A stretch of DNA of 64,000 nucleotides from Methylobacterium sp. J-077 (GCF_022829365.1 NZ_JAKSYJ010000037.1:18330-82329), one strand, 5' to 3'; shown: positions 44,906-54,456, numbered from the stretch's first letter. Translations and numbers: made by a program. Notes: generated by a model not told the origin, from the sequence alone.

Positions 44906-45320
44906 GGGATCCCTCCGAACCCGAAAGGCCGGTGCGGCGACGGCCGGGAGGTCGTGCGCAACCAATGTGACAGGGGCAGTTTAACGGGGGCCTAACGCTG
45001 AGGCGGTGATTTATTTTCAAATGGTTTTACGCACCGGGCGGCCGGTCATTCAATTCGCTCAACCTTCATGAATTTGGCTTATAGGCGTGAGATCGTGCCA
45101 AATTCGGAGTTGGGGCGAAGGCGACCGATATTTTATCCAATAGAACTCCGTTGCGAGATCCCTGCCGAGCAGGTCGGCGAAGGGCGAGAGGCGGCTCTCG
45201 GCTGGGCACACCGGTGGCCGTACTCAAAAATCGATACGCGGCCGGCTGCGAGGTTGTCGCGTTGCGGCGACGTGCCGGCGACGCGATATCCGTGTTGCGT
45301 GCCCGGGATGAACCGGCGCA
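44906..45320. other. Intergenic region with a CtrA-like site
   Basis: No gene is supported in about 415 bases; short open frames have no protein-like features. TTAA-CGGGGGC-CTAA at 44981-44995 resembles a CtrA box and lies just upstream of the CheZ-like gene. The rest is moderately AT-richer than its surroundings. Confidence 0.5.
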
Positions 45321-46430
45321 TCAAAGCCTTGCGCTCCGGGCGTCGGTGAGCTCGTTCTCAAAACTCGACACGGACCCGCATTTTTGAACCTTCGGATAGT
45401 AACGGAACGACCAGCGGGGATCGGTGCGCTCGCTTTCGCGTCCCCGTAACGCGTCCATGAACGTGTTGAAGCGTTCCCGCTCCGCGGTCATCAAGCGCAA
45501 CGTCGTCGTGCGGATGTATTCGGGCGGCAGGGCGCGGGCCTTCATGGCGGCGACCCCGTCCTGAACGGCGCGCGGGTTGTCGTCGACGATCAAGGTCGTG
45601 TCAGGGTGGAAGAACGCATCCCGGCCGCCTTTGCTGCGGGTCGACACGACGGGCAATCCGGCCAGGAGGTATTCGGTGCCCGCGTACATCGCGCCTTCGA
45701 CTTTCGACAGGCACAGGCCGACATGGGCCGACGCCATCGCGTCGTTGACCTGGATATGGTCCATCGGTGAGAGGATGCCACCGGTTATTGTATTGCAGAT
45801 CGCGTGACCGCTCGGCAGGTGCGTCACGAATTTGTTCAACTGTGATCGCTTCAGGCCGGGCGACCAGTGATCGAACAGCTTGGTCACATAGGCGCAGCTC
45901 GGCACCAGCCGCGCCAGATCGTGCCGCTTCATCGGAGCGAGCATGGCATTGTAGATGGCGTCGTAGGTCCGTTCCCGACCCGGGACCGGGACGTACATGG
46001 TCTCGTCGATGAACATGTTCTGCGGCACACGCAAGGCATCGACCCCGAGCCTGCGCAGCAGTCGCTCTTCGGCGTCTGTGTTGGCCATGACGATGAGACG
46101 GGCGCCGGGATGCGCCTTGCGGAACCGATGATACTGCACCGCTAGCGAAAGGGCGTAGGTCGGCCGCTCGAGGCTCATCGTGACGGGATGCAGGAAGATG
46201 AACGGCTCGTCCGGAAACCGGGACGCGAAATAATGCGCCGCGCCGAAGGGCGGTGGCCGCGGCTGGCTGCAGAAGATCGGTGGATCCAGGCTCAGGAACA
46301 GGCCGGCGATCGGCATGTCCGGCGCGAAGGTCTGCGGGCTGCGCGCAAACATTTTCTGCAGGCCGGCCAGCTGGCTCAAGACGGGAACGCTGAACAGAAA
46401 CGGGTATCTCAGAGCATAGAGCTGAATCAT
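45321..46430 (-). CDS. Glycosyltransferase-like protein (GT4-type C-terminal half)
   Basis: A 369-residue protein starting MIQLYALRYPFLFSVPVLSQ. The second half resembles GT-B glycosyltransferases: VNDAMASAHVGLCLSKVEGA followed by the donor-binding TEYLLAGLPVVSTRSKGGRDAFF, with Glu and the Gly-rich turn in place. The N-terminal half is divergent. Substrate unknown; capsule or LPS decoration is plausible. Codon use is less GC-extreme than its neighbours, and an AT-rich patch precedes it, suggesting horizontal acquisition. Confidence 0.75.
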   Translation of the reverse strand: MIQLYALRYPFLFSVPVLSQLAGLQKMFARSPQTFAPDMPIAGLFLSLDPPIFCSQPRPPPFGAAHYFASRFPDEPFIFLHPVTMSLERPTYALSLAVQYHRFRKAHPGARLIVMANTDAEERLLRRLGVDALRVPQNMFIDETMYVPVPGRERTYDAIYNAMLAPMKRHDLARLVPSCAYVTKLFDHWSPGLKRSQLNKFVTHLPSGHAICNTITGGILSPMDHIQVNDAMASAHVGLCLSKVEGAMYAGTEYLLAGLPVVSTRSKGGRDAFFHPDTTLIVDDNPRAVQDGVAAMKARALPPEYIRTTTLRLMTAERERFNTFMDALRGRESERTDPRWSFRYYPKVQKCGSVSSFENELTDARSARL

Positions 46431-46876
46431 GCCGATGACTCGTCGCCGCCCTCTGATCAAGACCTCCGGTCTCGATCGGGCCGCCCAGAGGACGTTTTGG
46501 CCTTGGGCATAGGGCGTCGTTCAGTACGATAATTTGTTCTCGGCGATCATAAATTGTTGTTTAATTTTCTGTTTACATTGTTTCTCCATTGAAAATGGGT
46601 TCGTCGCCGGCTTTGATGCCGGTGGCTGAGATGGGATCGGCAGCGCGCGTCCGTGCCGAGGCCGAACCACGGATCGTGGCGCCGGTCGGCACTCGACCGG
46701 CGGGCTTCGGGAATCCCGGGCGGCAGGAGCACGGGACGGGCATCGGCACCCGTTTGGAGCGTCGACCCTCATGGACGTTCCCAGTTTCCGCCCGATCGCG
46801 TCGCCAACGTGGTCAGGCTGCTGGGTTGCCAAGAAAATGCCGAGAACCAGGAAAGTCGCCGAGAACGTTGCGAGGA
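46431..46876. other. Intergenic region containing an AT-rich patch
   Basis: No gene is supported in about 450 bases. From about 46515 to 46605 the sequence is strongly AT-rich (e.g. AAATTGTTGTTTAATTTTC), very unusual for this genome, and likely holds the promoter of the glycosyltransferase and marks a foreign or phase boundary. Confidence 0.55.
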
Positions 46877-48166
46877 ATGCAGCGGGCGCTTACGGCAACC
46901 GAGCCCACGGTCGGGGTACCGCTTGCGCCGTCCCGGATCTCGCCGCCTGATCGTTCCGCCGCCTCGCCCTCGAAAACCCCCGTCCCAACCTTGCACCGCC
47001 CGTCCGGCCCGGCGCGCCTGTCGCTGCTCTACGCCGTCGTCTTCACCGAGATCGGCATCGCGATGCCGTTCATGCCGCTTTGGCTCGACGGCCTCGGCCT
47101 CGACGCCCGGGTGATCGGCGTGCTGCTCGCCCTGCCGATCGCCACCCGGATCGTCGCGACGGCGCCGCTGATGAGCCTGCTCGACCGGGGCTTGGGCCCG
47201 CGCCGGCTGATCCTGCTCGGCAGCCTCGCCCTCAGCCTGACCTACGCGCTGATGCCGGGCGCCGCCGGGATCGGCTGGCCCTTCCTCGCGATGCTGGTCA
47301 TCCTCAACGCCGTCGCGGGCGCGCCGCTGGTCCCGTGCATCGATTACCTGACCCTGGCGGCCGTGCGCCGCGACGCCCGCCTGATCTATGCCCGGATCCG
47401 GATGGCCGGCTCCATCGCGTTCCTGCTGGCCAATTTGGCGGGGGGATTCCTGCTCTCGGCGCTCGGCGGCCAGCTCGCGGTGCCGCTTCTGCTGACCGGC
47501 CTCGCCCTGGCGGCGGGCCTCGTGGCTTGGCGCAGCCGCTCGGTGGTGGCCCTGCCCCAGGTCCCGCCCGGCGCCGTCCGGGCGCGCCTGCCGCTGACGC
47601 TCTGGCTCTGTATCGGCGCGGCGGCGGCGATCCAGGCGAGCCACGGGGCGATCTACGGGTTCGGCAGCATCTACTGGACGAGCCAGGGCATTGCGCCGGT
47701 CTGGGTCGGCGCGCTCTGGGCGACCGGCGTCCTATCCGAGATCGCGCTGTTTGCCGGCATCACCGCCCTGCCCGCCTCCTGGCGAGCCCCGATGCGGCTC
47801 CTGGCCCTCGGCGCCGGCGCGGCGATCCTGCGCGCCATCGGCATGTATCTCCTGGGCGATCACTTGGCCGCCCTGGTGCCGCTTCAATGCCTGCACGGCC
47901 TGACTTTCGGGGCGACGCAGCTCGGTGCGATGGCGGCGGTGTCGGCTTTCGCCCCCGAGGGCGCCCGGGGGCGGGCGCAGGGCACGCTGAGCGCCGTCAA
48001 CGCGAGCATCTCCGTGGGCGCGACCCTGGTGAGCGGCATCGCCTACCGGGCCGGCGGCCCCCTCGCCTTCCTGCTGATGGCGCCGCTGGCCGCCTGCGGC
48101 CTGGGCCTGGCCCTCGCCTCCGGACGCGCCCGGGGGGTGACGTTGGACACGGATCGTCAACCGTAA
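46877..48166 (+). CDS. MFS transporter, HcaT/MFS_1-like family
   Basis: A 429-residue transporter. Family-diagnostic motifs are AVVFTEIGIAMPFMPLWLDG at the first helix and, near the C-terminus, HGLTFGATQLGAMAAVS and ARGRAQGTLSAVN. Proteins of this subfamily include the 3-phenylpropionate permease HcaT and PPP-type transporters. The N-terminal 38 residues before the first helix are not conserved-looking; TTG 46991 is a shorter alternative start. It precedes the mla operon by about 80 bases, so it may be co-transcribed with it. Confidence 0.85.
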   Translation: MQRALTATEPTVGVPLAPSRISPPDRSAASPSKTPVPTLHRPSGPARLSLLYAVVFTEIGIAMPFMPLWLDGLGLDARVIGVLLALPIATRIVATAPLMSLLDRGLGPRRLILLGSLALSLTYALMPGAAGIGWPFLAMLVILNAVAGAPLVPCIDYLTLAAVRRDARLIYARIRMAGSIAFLLANLAGGFLLSALGGQLAVPLLLTGLALAAGLVAWRSRSVVALPQVPPGAVRARLPLTLWLCIGAAAAIQASHGAIYGFGSIYWTSQGIAPVWVGALWATGVLSEIALFAGITALPASWRAPMRLLALGAGAAILRAIGMYLLGDHLAALVPLQCLHGLTFGATQLGAMAAVSAFAPEGARGRAQGTLSAVNASISVGATLVSGIAYRAGGPLAFLLMAPLAACGLGLALASGRARGVTLDTDRQP

Positions 48167-48247
48167 TGTCGACATAACCACACGGCAGGGTGGTGCCTCC
48201 GAGAGAGGTGCCTCCAAGTGAGGAGTGAGGGCTTGCTGAGCGAGGGC

Positions 48248-49372
48248 ATGGTTCCCGGCGCGTCGCTGCGGGATCGGCCGGCGGACGGCCGGCTGGCGCT
48301 CGACGGTCGCTGGACCGCCGATCAGGCGCCGACCGTCGAGGCGAATGCGGCACGCCTCCTGGCCGCCGGCCGGGCCGGTGCCGTGGCGGTCGACCTGTCG
48401 GGGATCGAGCGGCTGGATACGCTGGGCGCCTGGGTGCTCGAGCGGACCCGCGCCGAGATCGCGCAGGCGGGAGGCGCGCTGACCTATGTCGGCGTGCGGC
48501 CCGAGCATCGCACCCTGCTGGGTGAGGTGCGCCTGCCCGAATCCGGAATCGTGCCCTCGGGCCGGCCCGGCCGCATCGTCAGCGTGCTCGATACGGTCGG
48601 CCGCGAGACCGTGCGCGGCGGCCACGAGTTCGTCACCGCCCTCGCCTTCCTGGGCGAGGTGATCGCCGCCTGCGGGCGCGTCGCCCTGCGGCCCAGCACC
48701 TTCCGGGGCACGGCCCTCGTCAACCAGATCCAGCAGGTGGCGTTCAATGGCGCCCCGATCATCGTGCTGATCTCGTTCCTGGTCGGCGGCATCGTCGCCC
48801 AGCAGGGCATCTTCCAGCTCCAGCGCTTCGGCGCCCAGACCTTCGTGGTGAACCTGATCGGCCTGCTGATCCTGCGCGAGATGGGCGTGCTGCTCACCTC
48901 GATCATGGTCGCGGGCCGGTCCGGCTCGGCGATCACCGCCGAGATCGGCTCGATGCGCATGCGCGAGGAGGTCGACGCCCTGCGGGTCATGGGCCTCGAT
49001 CCCGTCGAGATCCTGATCGTGCCGCGGGTGCTGGCCCTGATGGTCGGCCTGCCGATGCTGACGCTGATCGGCGACATCGCCGCGCTCACCGGCGGTGGCC
49101 TCACTGCCATGCTGTACGGCGGCCTGACGCTCGATCAGTTCCTCGTCCGGCTCCAGGCGGCGGTCGGCGTGCACCACGTCATGGTCGGCCTGATCAAGGC
49201 CCCGTTCATGGCACTGATCATCGGGATCCTCGCCACGATCGAGGGCTTCGCCGTGGAAGGCTCGGCCGAATCCCTCGGCCGCCACGTCACCGCCTCAGTC
49301 GTGAAGTCCATCTTCATGGTCATCGTCCTCGATGGATTGTTCGCGGTGTTCTTCGCCGCGATCGATTTCTGA
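48248..49372 (+). CDS. mlaE: ABC transporter permease MlaE with N-terminal STAS domain
   Basis: A 374-residue protein: an N-terminal STAS domain (about 15-95, VAVDLSGIERLDTLGAWVLER) fused to the MlaE membrane domain (from about 130; VNQIQQVAFNGAPIIVLISF, GREMG-like ILREMGVLLTSIMVAGRSGSA, ITAEIGSMRMREEVDAL). It moves phospholipids across the inner membrane with MlaF. In E. coli the STAS protein MlaB is separate; the fusion is common in alphaproteobacteria. ATG 48248 is used; GTG 48218 or TTG 48233 would add residues. The mlaF, mlaD and lipoprotein genes follow. Confidence 0.93.
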   Translation: MVPGASLRDRPADGRLALDGRWTADQAPTVEANAARLLAAGRAGAVAVDLSGIERLDTLGAWVLERTRAEIAQAGGALTYVGVRPEHRTLLGEVRLPESGIVPSGRPGRIVSVLDTVGRETVRGGHEFVTALAFLGEVIAACGRVALRPSTFRGTALVNQIQQVAFNGAPIIVLISFLVGGIVAQQGIFQLQRFGAQTFVVNLIGLLILREMGVLLTSIMVAGRSGSAITAEIGSMRMREEVDALRVMGLDPVEILIVPRVLALMVGLPMLTLIGDIAALTGGGLTAMLYGGLTLDQFLVRLQAAVGVHHVMVGLIKAPFMALIIGILATIEGFAVEGSAESLGRHVTASVVKSIFMVIVLDGLFAVFFAAIDF

Positions 49373-49382
49373 GCCCGTCCAG

Positions 49383-50192
49383 ATGATCGCCCCCGCCATG
49401 CCCGAGACCGAAGCCGGCCCGGCGCCCATCATCCGGGTGCGCGATCTCGTGGTGGGATTCCGCGACCGGACCATCCTCAAGGGGCTGAACCTCGACATCC
49501 GGGCGGGCGAGATCATGGGCTTCGTCGGGCCGTCGGGCCAGGGCAAGTCGGTGCTGACCCGGACGATCCTCGGCCTCACGCCGAAGCGGGCGGGCATGAT
49601 CGAGGTGTTCGGCCGCGACGTCGACGGCATGACCCAGGCCGAGCGCCGGCGGATGGAGCAGCGCTGGGGCGTGCTGTTCCAGCAGGGCGCCCTGTTCTCG
49701 GCGCTCACCGTCAAGCAGAACATCCAGATGCCGATGCGCGAGCACCTGCACCTGTCCGAGCGCCTGCTCGACGAGTTCGCTCGGCTCAAGATCGAGATGG
49801 TCGGCTTGCAACCGGACGCCGCCGACAAGCTGCCCTCGGAGCTGTCGGGCGGCATGATCAAGCGGGCGGCGCTCGCCCGCTCCCTGGCGCTCGATCCCGA
49901 GATCCTGTTCCTCGACGAGCCGACCTCGGGGCTTGACCCGATCGGCGCGGGCGAGTTCGACGACCTCGTCTCGACCCTGAAGGAGACGCTGGGCCTGACC
50001 GTGTTCATGGTCACCCACGACCTCGACAGCCTCTACACCGCCTGCGACCGCATCGCGGCGCTGGGCGACGGCCAGATCATCGCCGCCGGCACGATCGAGG
50101 AGATGCTGGCGAGCGACCACCCCTGGCTGCGCTCGTACTTCCACGGCAAGCGGGCCCGCGCCATCACCTCCGGGGTGCCGGCGCATGCCTGA
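49383..50192 (+). CDS. mlaF: ABC transporter ATP-binding protein MlaF
   Basis: A 269-residue ATPase. Walker A GPSGQGKS is at residues 49-56, the signature LSGGM at 154-158 and Walker B LFLDEP at 175-180. The Q-loop region LFQQGALFSALTV and H-loop are present, and GMIKRAALARS is typical of lipid ABC importers of the Mla type. An ATG 15 bases downstream is also possible. The gene follows mlaE after ten bases and powers phospholipid transport for outer-membrane asymmetry. Confidence 0.94.
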   Translation: MIAPAMPETEAGPAPIIRVRDLVVGFRDRTILKGLNLDIRAGEIMGFVGPSGQGKSVLTRTILGLTPKRAGMIEVFGRDVDGMTQAERRRMEQRWGVLFQQGALFSALTVKQNIQMPMREHLHLSERLLDEFARLKIEMVGLQPDAADKLPSELSGGMIKRAALARSLALDPEILFLDEPTSGLDPIGAGEFDDLVSTLKETLGLTVFMVTHDLDSLYTACDRIAALGDGQIIAAGTIEEMLASDHPWLRSYFHGKRARAITSGVPAHA

Positions 50193-50290
50193 CCGCCCCT
50201 TCCCCCTGATCCCGTCCCGCTCCCGTCCGGGATCGGCGACACGCAGCTCGGCCGGACCCGGTTCGCCGAGCGGAACCGCAGGCTGACCGC

Positions 50291-51373
50291 ATGGAAACCC
50301 GCGCGAACTACGCCCTCATCGGGGCCTTCACCCTCGCCGTGATCCTGGCGGGCTTCGGCACCGTGCTGTGGCTCTCCGGCGGGTCGTCGCGGCAGGTCAG
50401 CCAGACGGTGCGCATCGTGTTCTCCGGCTCGGTCGGGGGGCTCTCCCGCGGGTCGAGCGTGAACTTCAACGGCATCAAGGTCGGCGAGGTCACCGATATC
50501 CGCCTGGCCCCGCAGGATCCGCGCCGGGTGCTCGCCCAGATCAAGGTCGATCCCTCGACGCCGCTGCGGGCCGATACCCGTGCCCGGCTCGATTCGGCGA
50601 TGCTGACCGGCGTCTCGGTGATCTCCCTGTCGGGCGGCAACGCCGACGCGCCGGTGCTCGCGCCGATGGCCAATGGCGAGCCGCCGACGATCTTCGCCGA
50701 TTCCTCCGACATGCAGGACATGATGGCGCTCGCCCGCCAGGTGGCCCAGCGCGCCGACGACATGCTCGCCCGGCTCGACCGGATCGTGGCCGGCAACGAG
50801 GGCGCGATCAACCGGGCGCTGACCAACGTCGAGGCGTTCTCGAAGACGCTGGCCGATGCCGGCCCGAACATCGCCACCCTGGTCAAGGCGGTGGACGGGG
50901 TGAAGCTCGGCCACGTGATCGACAATGCCGACCGCTTCTCCGAGGCCCTGTCGAAGTCCAGCCCGGACATCGAGGGCGCCGTGCACGATGCCCGCTCGCT
51001 GGCGGCCAAGCTCAACGCCTCGGCCGACAAGATCGACGGTGTGCTCAACGGCGCCCAGAGCTTCCTCGGCTCCGCCTCGGGCCAGGAGGGTTCCAGCACG
51101 TTTACCGAGATCCGCGCCGCCGCGGTCTCGGTGCGCGATGCCGGCAAGGCCTTCCGGGTCATGTCGGAGAACCTGGACAAGCGCACCGCCAGCATCTCGA
51201 CCAATTTCGGCCGCCTCAGCGGCACCGGCCGCCGTGAGGTGGAGGCCCTGTCGGGGGACGGACAGCGCACCCTCAACACCCTGAACCGCACCGTGCGCAG
51301 CCTGGAGCGCGACCCGAGCCAGGTGATCTTCGGCGGCAAGCCGTCGTTGCCCGAATACAACGGCGGCCGGTGA
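50291..51373 (+). CDS. mlaD: MlaD-family MCE protein
   Basis: A 360-residue protein with one N-terminal membrane helix (YALIGAFTLAVILAGFGTVLW) and a periplasmic MCE domain at about 38-117 (SGSVGGLSRGSSVNFNGIKV). The long C-terminal part is helical and repetitive and may form a periplasmic tunnel or bind the next protein. MCE rings shuttle phospholipids between the membranes. It is 98 bases after mlaF in the same operon. The C-terminal helical extension is longer than in E. coli MlaD, as often seen in alphaproteobacteria. Confidence 0.92.
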   Translation: METRANYALIGAFTLAVILAGFGTVLWLSGGSSRQVSQTVRIVFSGSVGGLSRGSSVNFNGIKVGEVTDIRLAPQDPRRVLAQIKVDPSTPLRADTRARLDSAMLTGVSVISLSGGNADAPVLAPMANGEPPTIFADSSDMQDMMALARQVAQRADDMLARLDRIVAGNEGAINRALTNVEAFSKTLADAGPNIATLVKAVDGVKLGHVIDNADRFSEALSKSSPDIEGAVHDARSLAAKLNASADKIDGVLNGAQSFLGSASGQEGSSTFTEIRAAAVSVRDAGKAFRVMSENLDKRTASISTNFGRLSGTGRREVEALSGDGQRTLNTLNRTVRSLERDPSQVIFGGKPSLPEYNGGR

Positions 51374-51494
51374 AATCATCGGTGGCCGGGTCGATGTGTC
51401 CCGGCGCACGGCACGGATACGGGCGAGGGATAGTTTCTGCGGCATAGCTTATACAGCTCTGCCGCGCGTCGGCGGGGTTCCTCAGGTTGTGCGT

Positions 51495-52076
51495 ATGGCC
51501 CGCTCGTCCCACCTTCTCGCTGCCGCGCTGCTCGCCGCCCTCCTGGGCGGCTGCGGCGGCGGCGCGGCACCGCTGACCTTCGATCTCGCGGCGCTCCCGC
51601 CGGCCAGGCGCCCGGTCGCGGCCGGCCGCTCGATCGCGGTCTCGGAGCCGGTGGGCATCCAGCCGTTCGAGGCAGACCGGATCATCGTGCGCGAAGCGGG
51701 GGGCGCCCTCGCCTTCCTGGGCGGCGGCCAATGGGCCGATCGGCTGCCGCGGCTGATCCAGACCCGTCTCCTCCAGAGCCTGGAGAATTCCGGCCGGCTC
51801 CGCTCGGTCAGCCGGCCCGGCGACAAGGTCGTGGCCGATTACCAACTGATCAGCGAGATCCGCGCCTTTGACATCCAGGCCACGACCGGGGAGGCGGTGG
51901 TCGACCTGTCGCTGAAGCTCGTGGCCGACGGCACCGGCAAGGTGACGGCCGCCCGGATCTTCACGGCCCGCGTGCCGGTGGCGAAGATCGATGCCGGCAA
52001 CGGCGCCCAGGCCCTCGATCAGGCCCTGACCATCGTGTTGGCCGACGTGGTGCGGTGGGTGAATACCGGGCGGTGA
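51495..52076 (+). CDS. ABC-type transport auxiliary lipoprotein (PqiC/DUF330-like)
   Basis: A 193-residue outer-membrane lipoprotein with a lipobox (ALLGGC, lipidated Cys20). The mature protein shows the family segments PARRPVAAGRSIAVSEPVG, QWADRLPRLIQTRLLQSLEN and YQLISEIRAFDIQ. These lipoproteins bind the MCE transport system in place of or beside MlaA. It is the last gene of the mlaE-mlaF-mlaD operon. An upstream in-frame extension lacks the signal peptide, so the ATG at 51495 is chosen. Confidence 0.88.
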   Translation: MARSSHLLAAALLAALLGGCGGGAAPLTFDLAALPPARRPVAAGRSIAVSEPVGIQPFEADRIIVREAGGALAFLGGGQWADRLPRLIQTRLLQSLENSGRLRSVSRPGDKVVADYQLISEIRAFDIQATTGEAVVDLSLKLVADGTGKVTAARIFTARVPVAKIDAGNGAQALDQALTIVLADVVRWVNTGR

Positions 52077-52138
52077 TCGGGCATCATGGCGGCCACACGC
52101 GGCCGTCCTTCAAGCGCCCGGCAAGCGCCCGGCGGCAA

Positions 52139-52426
52139 TCAGTCGATAGGAGATGGCGCTTCGTCAGCCCGGAATACGCCCAGGACGATCATTTGCTCCG
52201 GCCGGTCTTGCGTGAGCGCCAAGACAGCTCTCATGTCGCCGGCACGCACGATGAAGGTCTCTTCGCCGTGTCGCGTGCCTAGGCGGACGACATCCTCCGA
52301 ATGCGTCAGGGTCTCGCGATCTTTCGAGACGTGCTCGACCTTTTCGAGAAGGCGGCTCACGTCGATGTCGTTGACGTCGCGCGCCTGCATGCGGTCGACG
52401 GCATGCTGGGTGAACACCGTGTTCAT
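52139..52426 (-). CDS. Small DUF4258-like protein, possible toxin component
   Basis: A 95-residue protein starting MNTVFTQHAVDRMQARDVN. The HAxxRMxxR pattern resembles DUF4258/RelE-like proteins seen in toxin-antitoxin-like pairs. It overlaps the upstream membrane-protein gene by four bases (ATGA), so the two are coupled. The partner is a membrane protein, not a normal antitoxin. Only the N-terminal pattern supports the call. Confidence 0.6.
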   Translation of the reverse strand: MNTVFTQHAVDRMQARDVNDIDVSRLLEKVEHVSKDRETLTHSEDVVRLGTRHGEETFIVRAGDMRAVLALTQDRPEQMIVLGVFRADEAPSPID

Positions 52427-52830
52427 GGGTGACGATCCCCCGCCTCGGATCCGAACATCCGCTTGACGTCGTCGAGCGTGCGCAGCTTCCCGTCCTGAAT
52501 ATCGCGTTTCGCCGCTTCGATCATCGGGCCGACCAGTTCCTGAAGCGCGATACCTAGCACGTCGGCCTCACTCAATGCGCGGCGCATCCTGTTTTCGTAG
52601 CGGGCGGCCCCCCAGCCGTACAAGTCCATGCCCAACAAGACGATCACGAGAAGCCAGAAGGAGCGACTATAGGGCGTGGCGCTCCAATCGAGGATCTGTA
52701 CTCCGTCGATCGTCTTCGTGATTTCGAAGATGTAAGCGCCGGACAGGACGTTACCAAGAAGACCAAAGAGGCCGAGGCCGACGGCTTTCACCAGTGGGTG
52801 GTCGAAGAGCAACCGCCTGATGCGCTCCAC
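52423..52830 (-). CDS. Small two-helix membrane protein of unknown function
   Basis: A 135-residue protein with two membrane segments, about 14-36 (VKAVGLGLFGLLGNVLSGAYI) and 57-76 (SFWLLVIVLLGMDLYGWGA), then a charged cytosolic C-terminal helix. It is first in a two-gene unit with the DUF4258-like protein. No family is recognised. Confidence 0.65.
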   Translation of the reverse strand: MERIRRLLFDHPLVKAVGLGLFGLLGNVLSGAYIFEITKTIDGVQILDWSATPYSRSFWLLVIVLLGMDLYGWGAARYENRMRRALSEADVLGIALQELVGPMIEAAKRDIQDGKLRTLDDVKRMFGSEAGDRHP

Positions 52831-52916
52831 GGGTCCGCCCCTGATTCCCTTGAACTCCGTTCAGCCTTGAGCTTGCTGCGACGCGACGATCCGCGCAAGA
52901 AGACGGCGCCGTCCGG

Positions 52917-53549
52917 TCACTCCATCACGGCCGCTTTCAGGATCACCACCATGGTGGCCCGGGCCGGGCCTTCGGTGCAGCGCACGAGATGGGGGCGGTC
53001 GCAGCGGTAGCGCAGGGTCTCGCCGGCCCGGGCGCGCTGCACGATCCCGCCGATCTCGACCTCGAACGCGCCCTCGCTGACCGAGAGCGATTCCACCGAG
53101 CCGCGCTGGTGCGGGTCCGAATCGAGGACGCCGCCGAGATCGGCCGTGACCTCGTACCATTGCAGCCACTCGATCGTCTTGATCCAGCCGATGATCGCCA
53201 GCCGGACCTTGCCGTCCTCCGAGACCAGGATCGGCGTGTCCGCCCGGGAGGTCTTCTCGATGAACGGCTCCTCGTCGCCCGCCGCCAGCACCCGGTCGAT
53301 CGAGACGTCGAGCGCCTGCGACAGCCGCCAGATCGTCGCCAGCGTCGGGTTGGTCTCGTTGCGCTCGATCTGGCTGATGATCGACTTCGCCACGCCCGAT
53401 TGCTCGGCGAGCTCCGACAGCGAGAGATTGTAGGCCTTGCGCAGGCGCTGGATCGTCTTGCCGAGTTGGCCGGAGAGCACCTGCGCCCCGGTCAGCAGGT
53501 CGCGTCCGCGCGCCCGGTCGGGCCGTTCCGCCTGGTCCTGCATCGTCAC
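52917..53549 (-). CDS. XRE-family transcriptional regulator with C-terminal cupin domain
   Basis: A 210-residue regulator. The helix-turn-helix is at about 33-90 (IQRLRKAYNLSLSELAEQSG, VAKSIISQIERNETNPTLAT). The cupin sensor domain follows (SVSEGAFEVEIGGIVQ, RYRCDRPHLVRC). The layout is that of PuuR/SutR-type regulators of polyamine, amino-acid or sugar catabolism. The GTG at 53549 follows an AGGTGG ribosome-binding site with good spacing; the ATG six bases downstream is less well placed. Its regulon is unknown; thiD lies 90 bp away, in the same orientation. Confidence 0.9.
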   Translation of the reverse strand: MTMQDQAERPDRARGRDLLTGAQVLSGQLGKTIQRLRKAYNLSLSELAEQSGVAKSIISQIERNETNPTLATIWRLSQALDVSIDRVLAAGDEEPFIEKTSRADTPILVSEDGKVRLAIIGWIKTIEWLQWYEVTADLGGVLDSDPHQRGSVESLSVSEGAFEVEIGGIVQRARAGETLRYRCDRPHLVRCTEGPARATMVVILKAAVME

Positions 53550-53640
53550 CGGTCCACCTAGGCCGTTCCGTTATCCGAACGATCGTACGCTTCTTCAAAC
53601 GCAATCGCTGCCCGGACGCAAGGCGGGCGGCCCCCTGAAG

Positions 53641-54456
53641 TTAGGGCCAGATCGCGTGAAAGTGGTGGACCGGGCCGTGACCGGAGCCGATCGCCAACCG
53701 GTCGGCCGCGCCGAGCGCCGCCGTGAGGTAATCCTTGGCGGCCGCCACCGCCTCCGGCAGCGTCAGCCTCCGGGCCAGCCCGGCCGTGATCGCGGAGGAC
53801 AGCGTGCAGCCGGTGCCGTGGGTGTTGCGGGTGGCAACGCGCGGGGCCGCGAAGGTCTGCGCGTGACCGTCGGCGGTCACGAGGTGGTCGACGCTCATGG
53901 CGCCGGTTCCGTGGCCGCCCTTGATCAGCACGGCCCGGGCGCCGAGCGCCACCAGCCGCCGGGCCTGAGCGGCCGCCCCGGCCTCGTCCTCGGCCACGGC
54001 CTCGCCGAGCAGCACCGCCGCCTCCGGCAGGTTGGGGGTGATCAGGACGGCGCGCGCCAGCAGCCTGTCCCGGAGCGCCGCCACGGCGTCCTCCGAGATC
54101 AGGCGGTCGCCGCTGGTGGCGACCATCACGGGGTCGAGGACCACCGGGATCGTCGCCGCCTGCCGCGCCAGCCCGTCGGCGACCGCTTCGATCACCGCGA
54201 TCTGCGACAGCATGCCGATCTTCACGGCATCGACCGCGAGGTCGGAGAAGACGCTGTCGATCTGCCGGGCCACGAACGCGGCCGGCACGTCGTGGATGCC
54301 CTGGACCCCCCTCGTGTTCTGGGCGGTCAGCGCCGTGATCACGCTGGCGCCGTAGACGCCGAGCGCCGAGAAGGTCTTCAGGTCGGCCTGGATGCCGGCA
54401 CCGCCGCCGGAATCCGAGCCCGCGATGGTGACCGCGATCGGGCTGGCGCCGCTCAT
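53641..54456 (-). CDS. thiD: Hydroxymethylpyrimidine (phosphate) kinase ThiD
   Basis: A 271-residue ribokinase-like enzyme that phosphorylates HMP and HMP-P in thiamin synthesis. Family motifs are [50 protein letters not shown], and the catalytic/ATP loop [19 protein letters not shown]. The start overlaps the thiE stop by four bases, so the two genes are translated together. Length is normal. Confidence 0.96.
   Translation of the reverse strand: MSGASPIAVTIAGSDSGGGAGIQADLKTFSALGVYGASVITALTAQNTRGVQGIHDVPAAFVARQIDSVFSDLAVDAVKIGMLSQIAVIEAVADGLARQAATIPVVLDPVMVATSGDRLISEDAVAALRDRLLARAVLITPNLPEAAVLLGEAVAEDEAGAAAQARRLVALGARAVLIKGGHGTGAMSVDHLVTADGHAQTFAAPRVATRNTHGTGCTLSSAITAGLARRLTLPEAVAAAKDYLTAALGAADRLAIGSGHGPVHHFHAIWP

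Noticed and set aside
45068..45349. A 93-codon frame in the gap upstream of the glycosyltransferase
   Set aside because: No ribosome-binding site, no recognisable motif and atypical composition; it is treated as noncoding.
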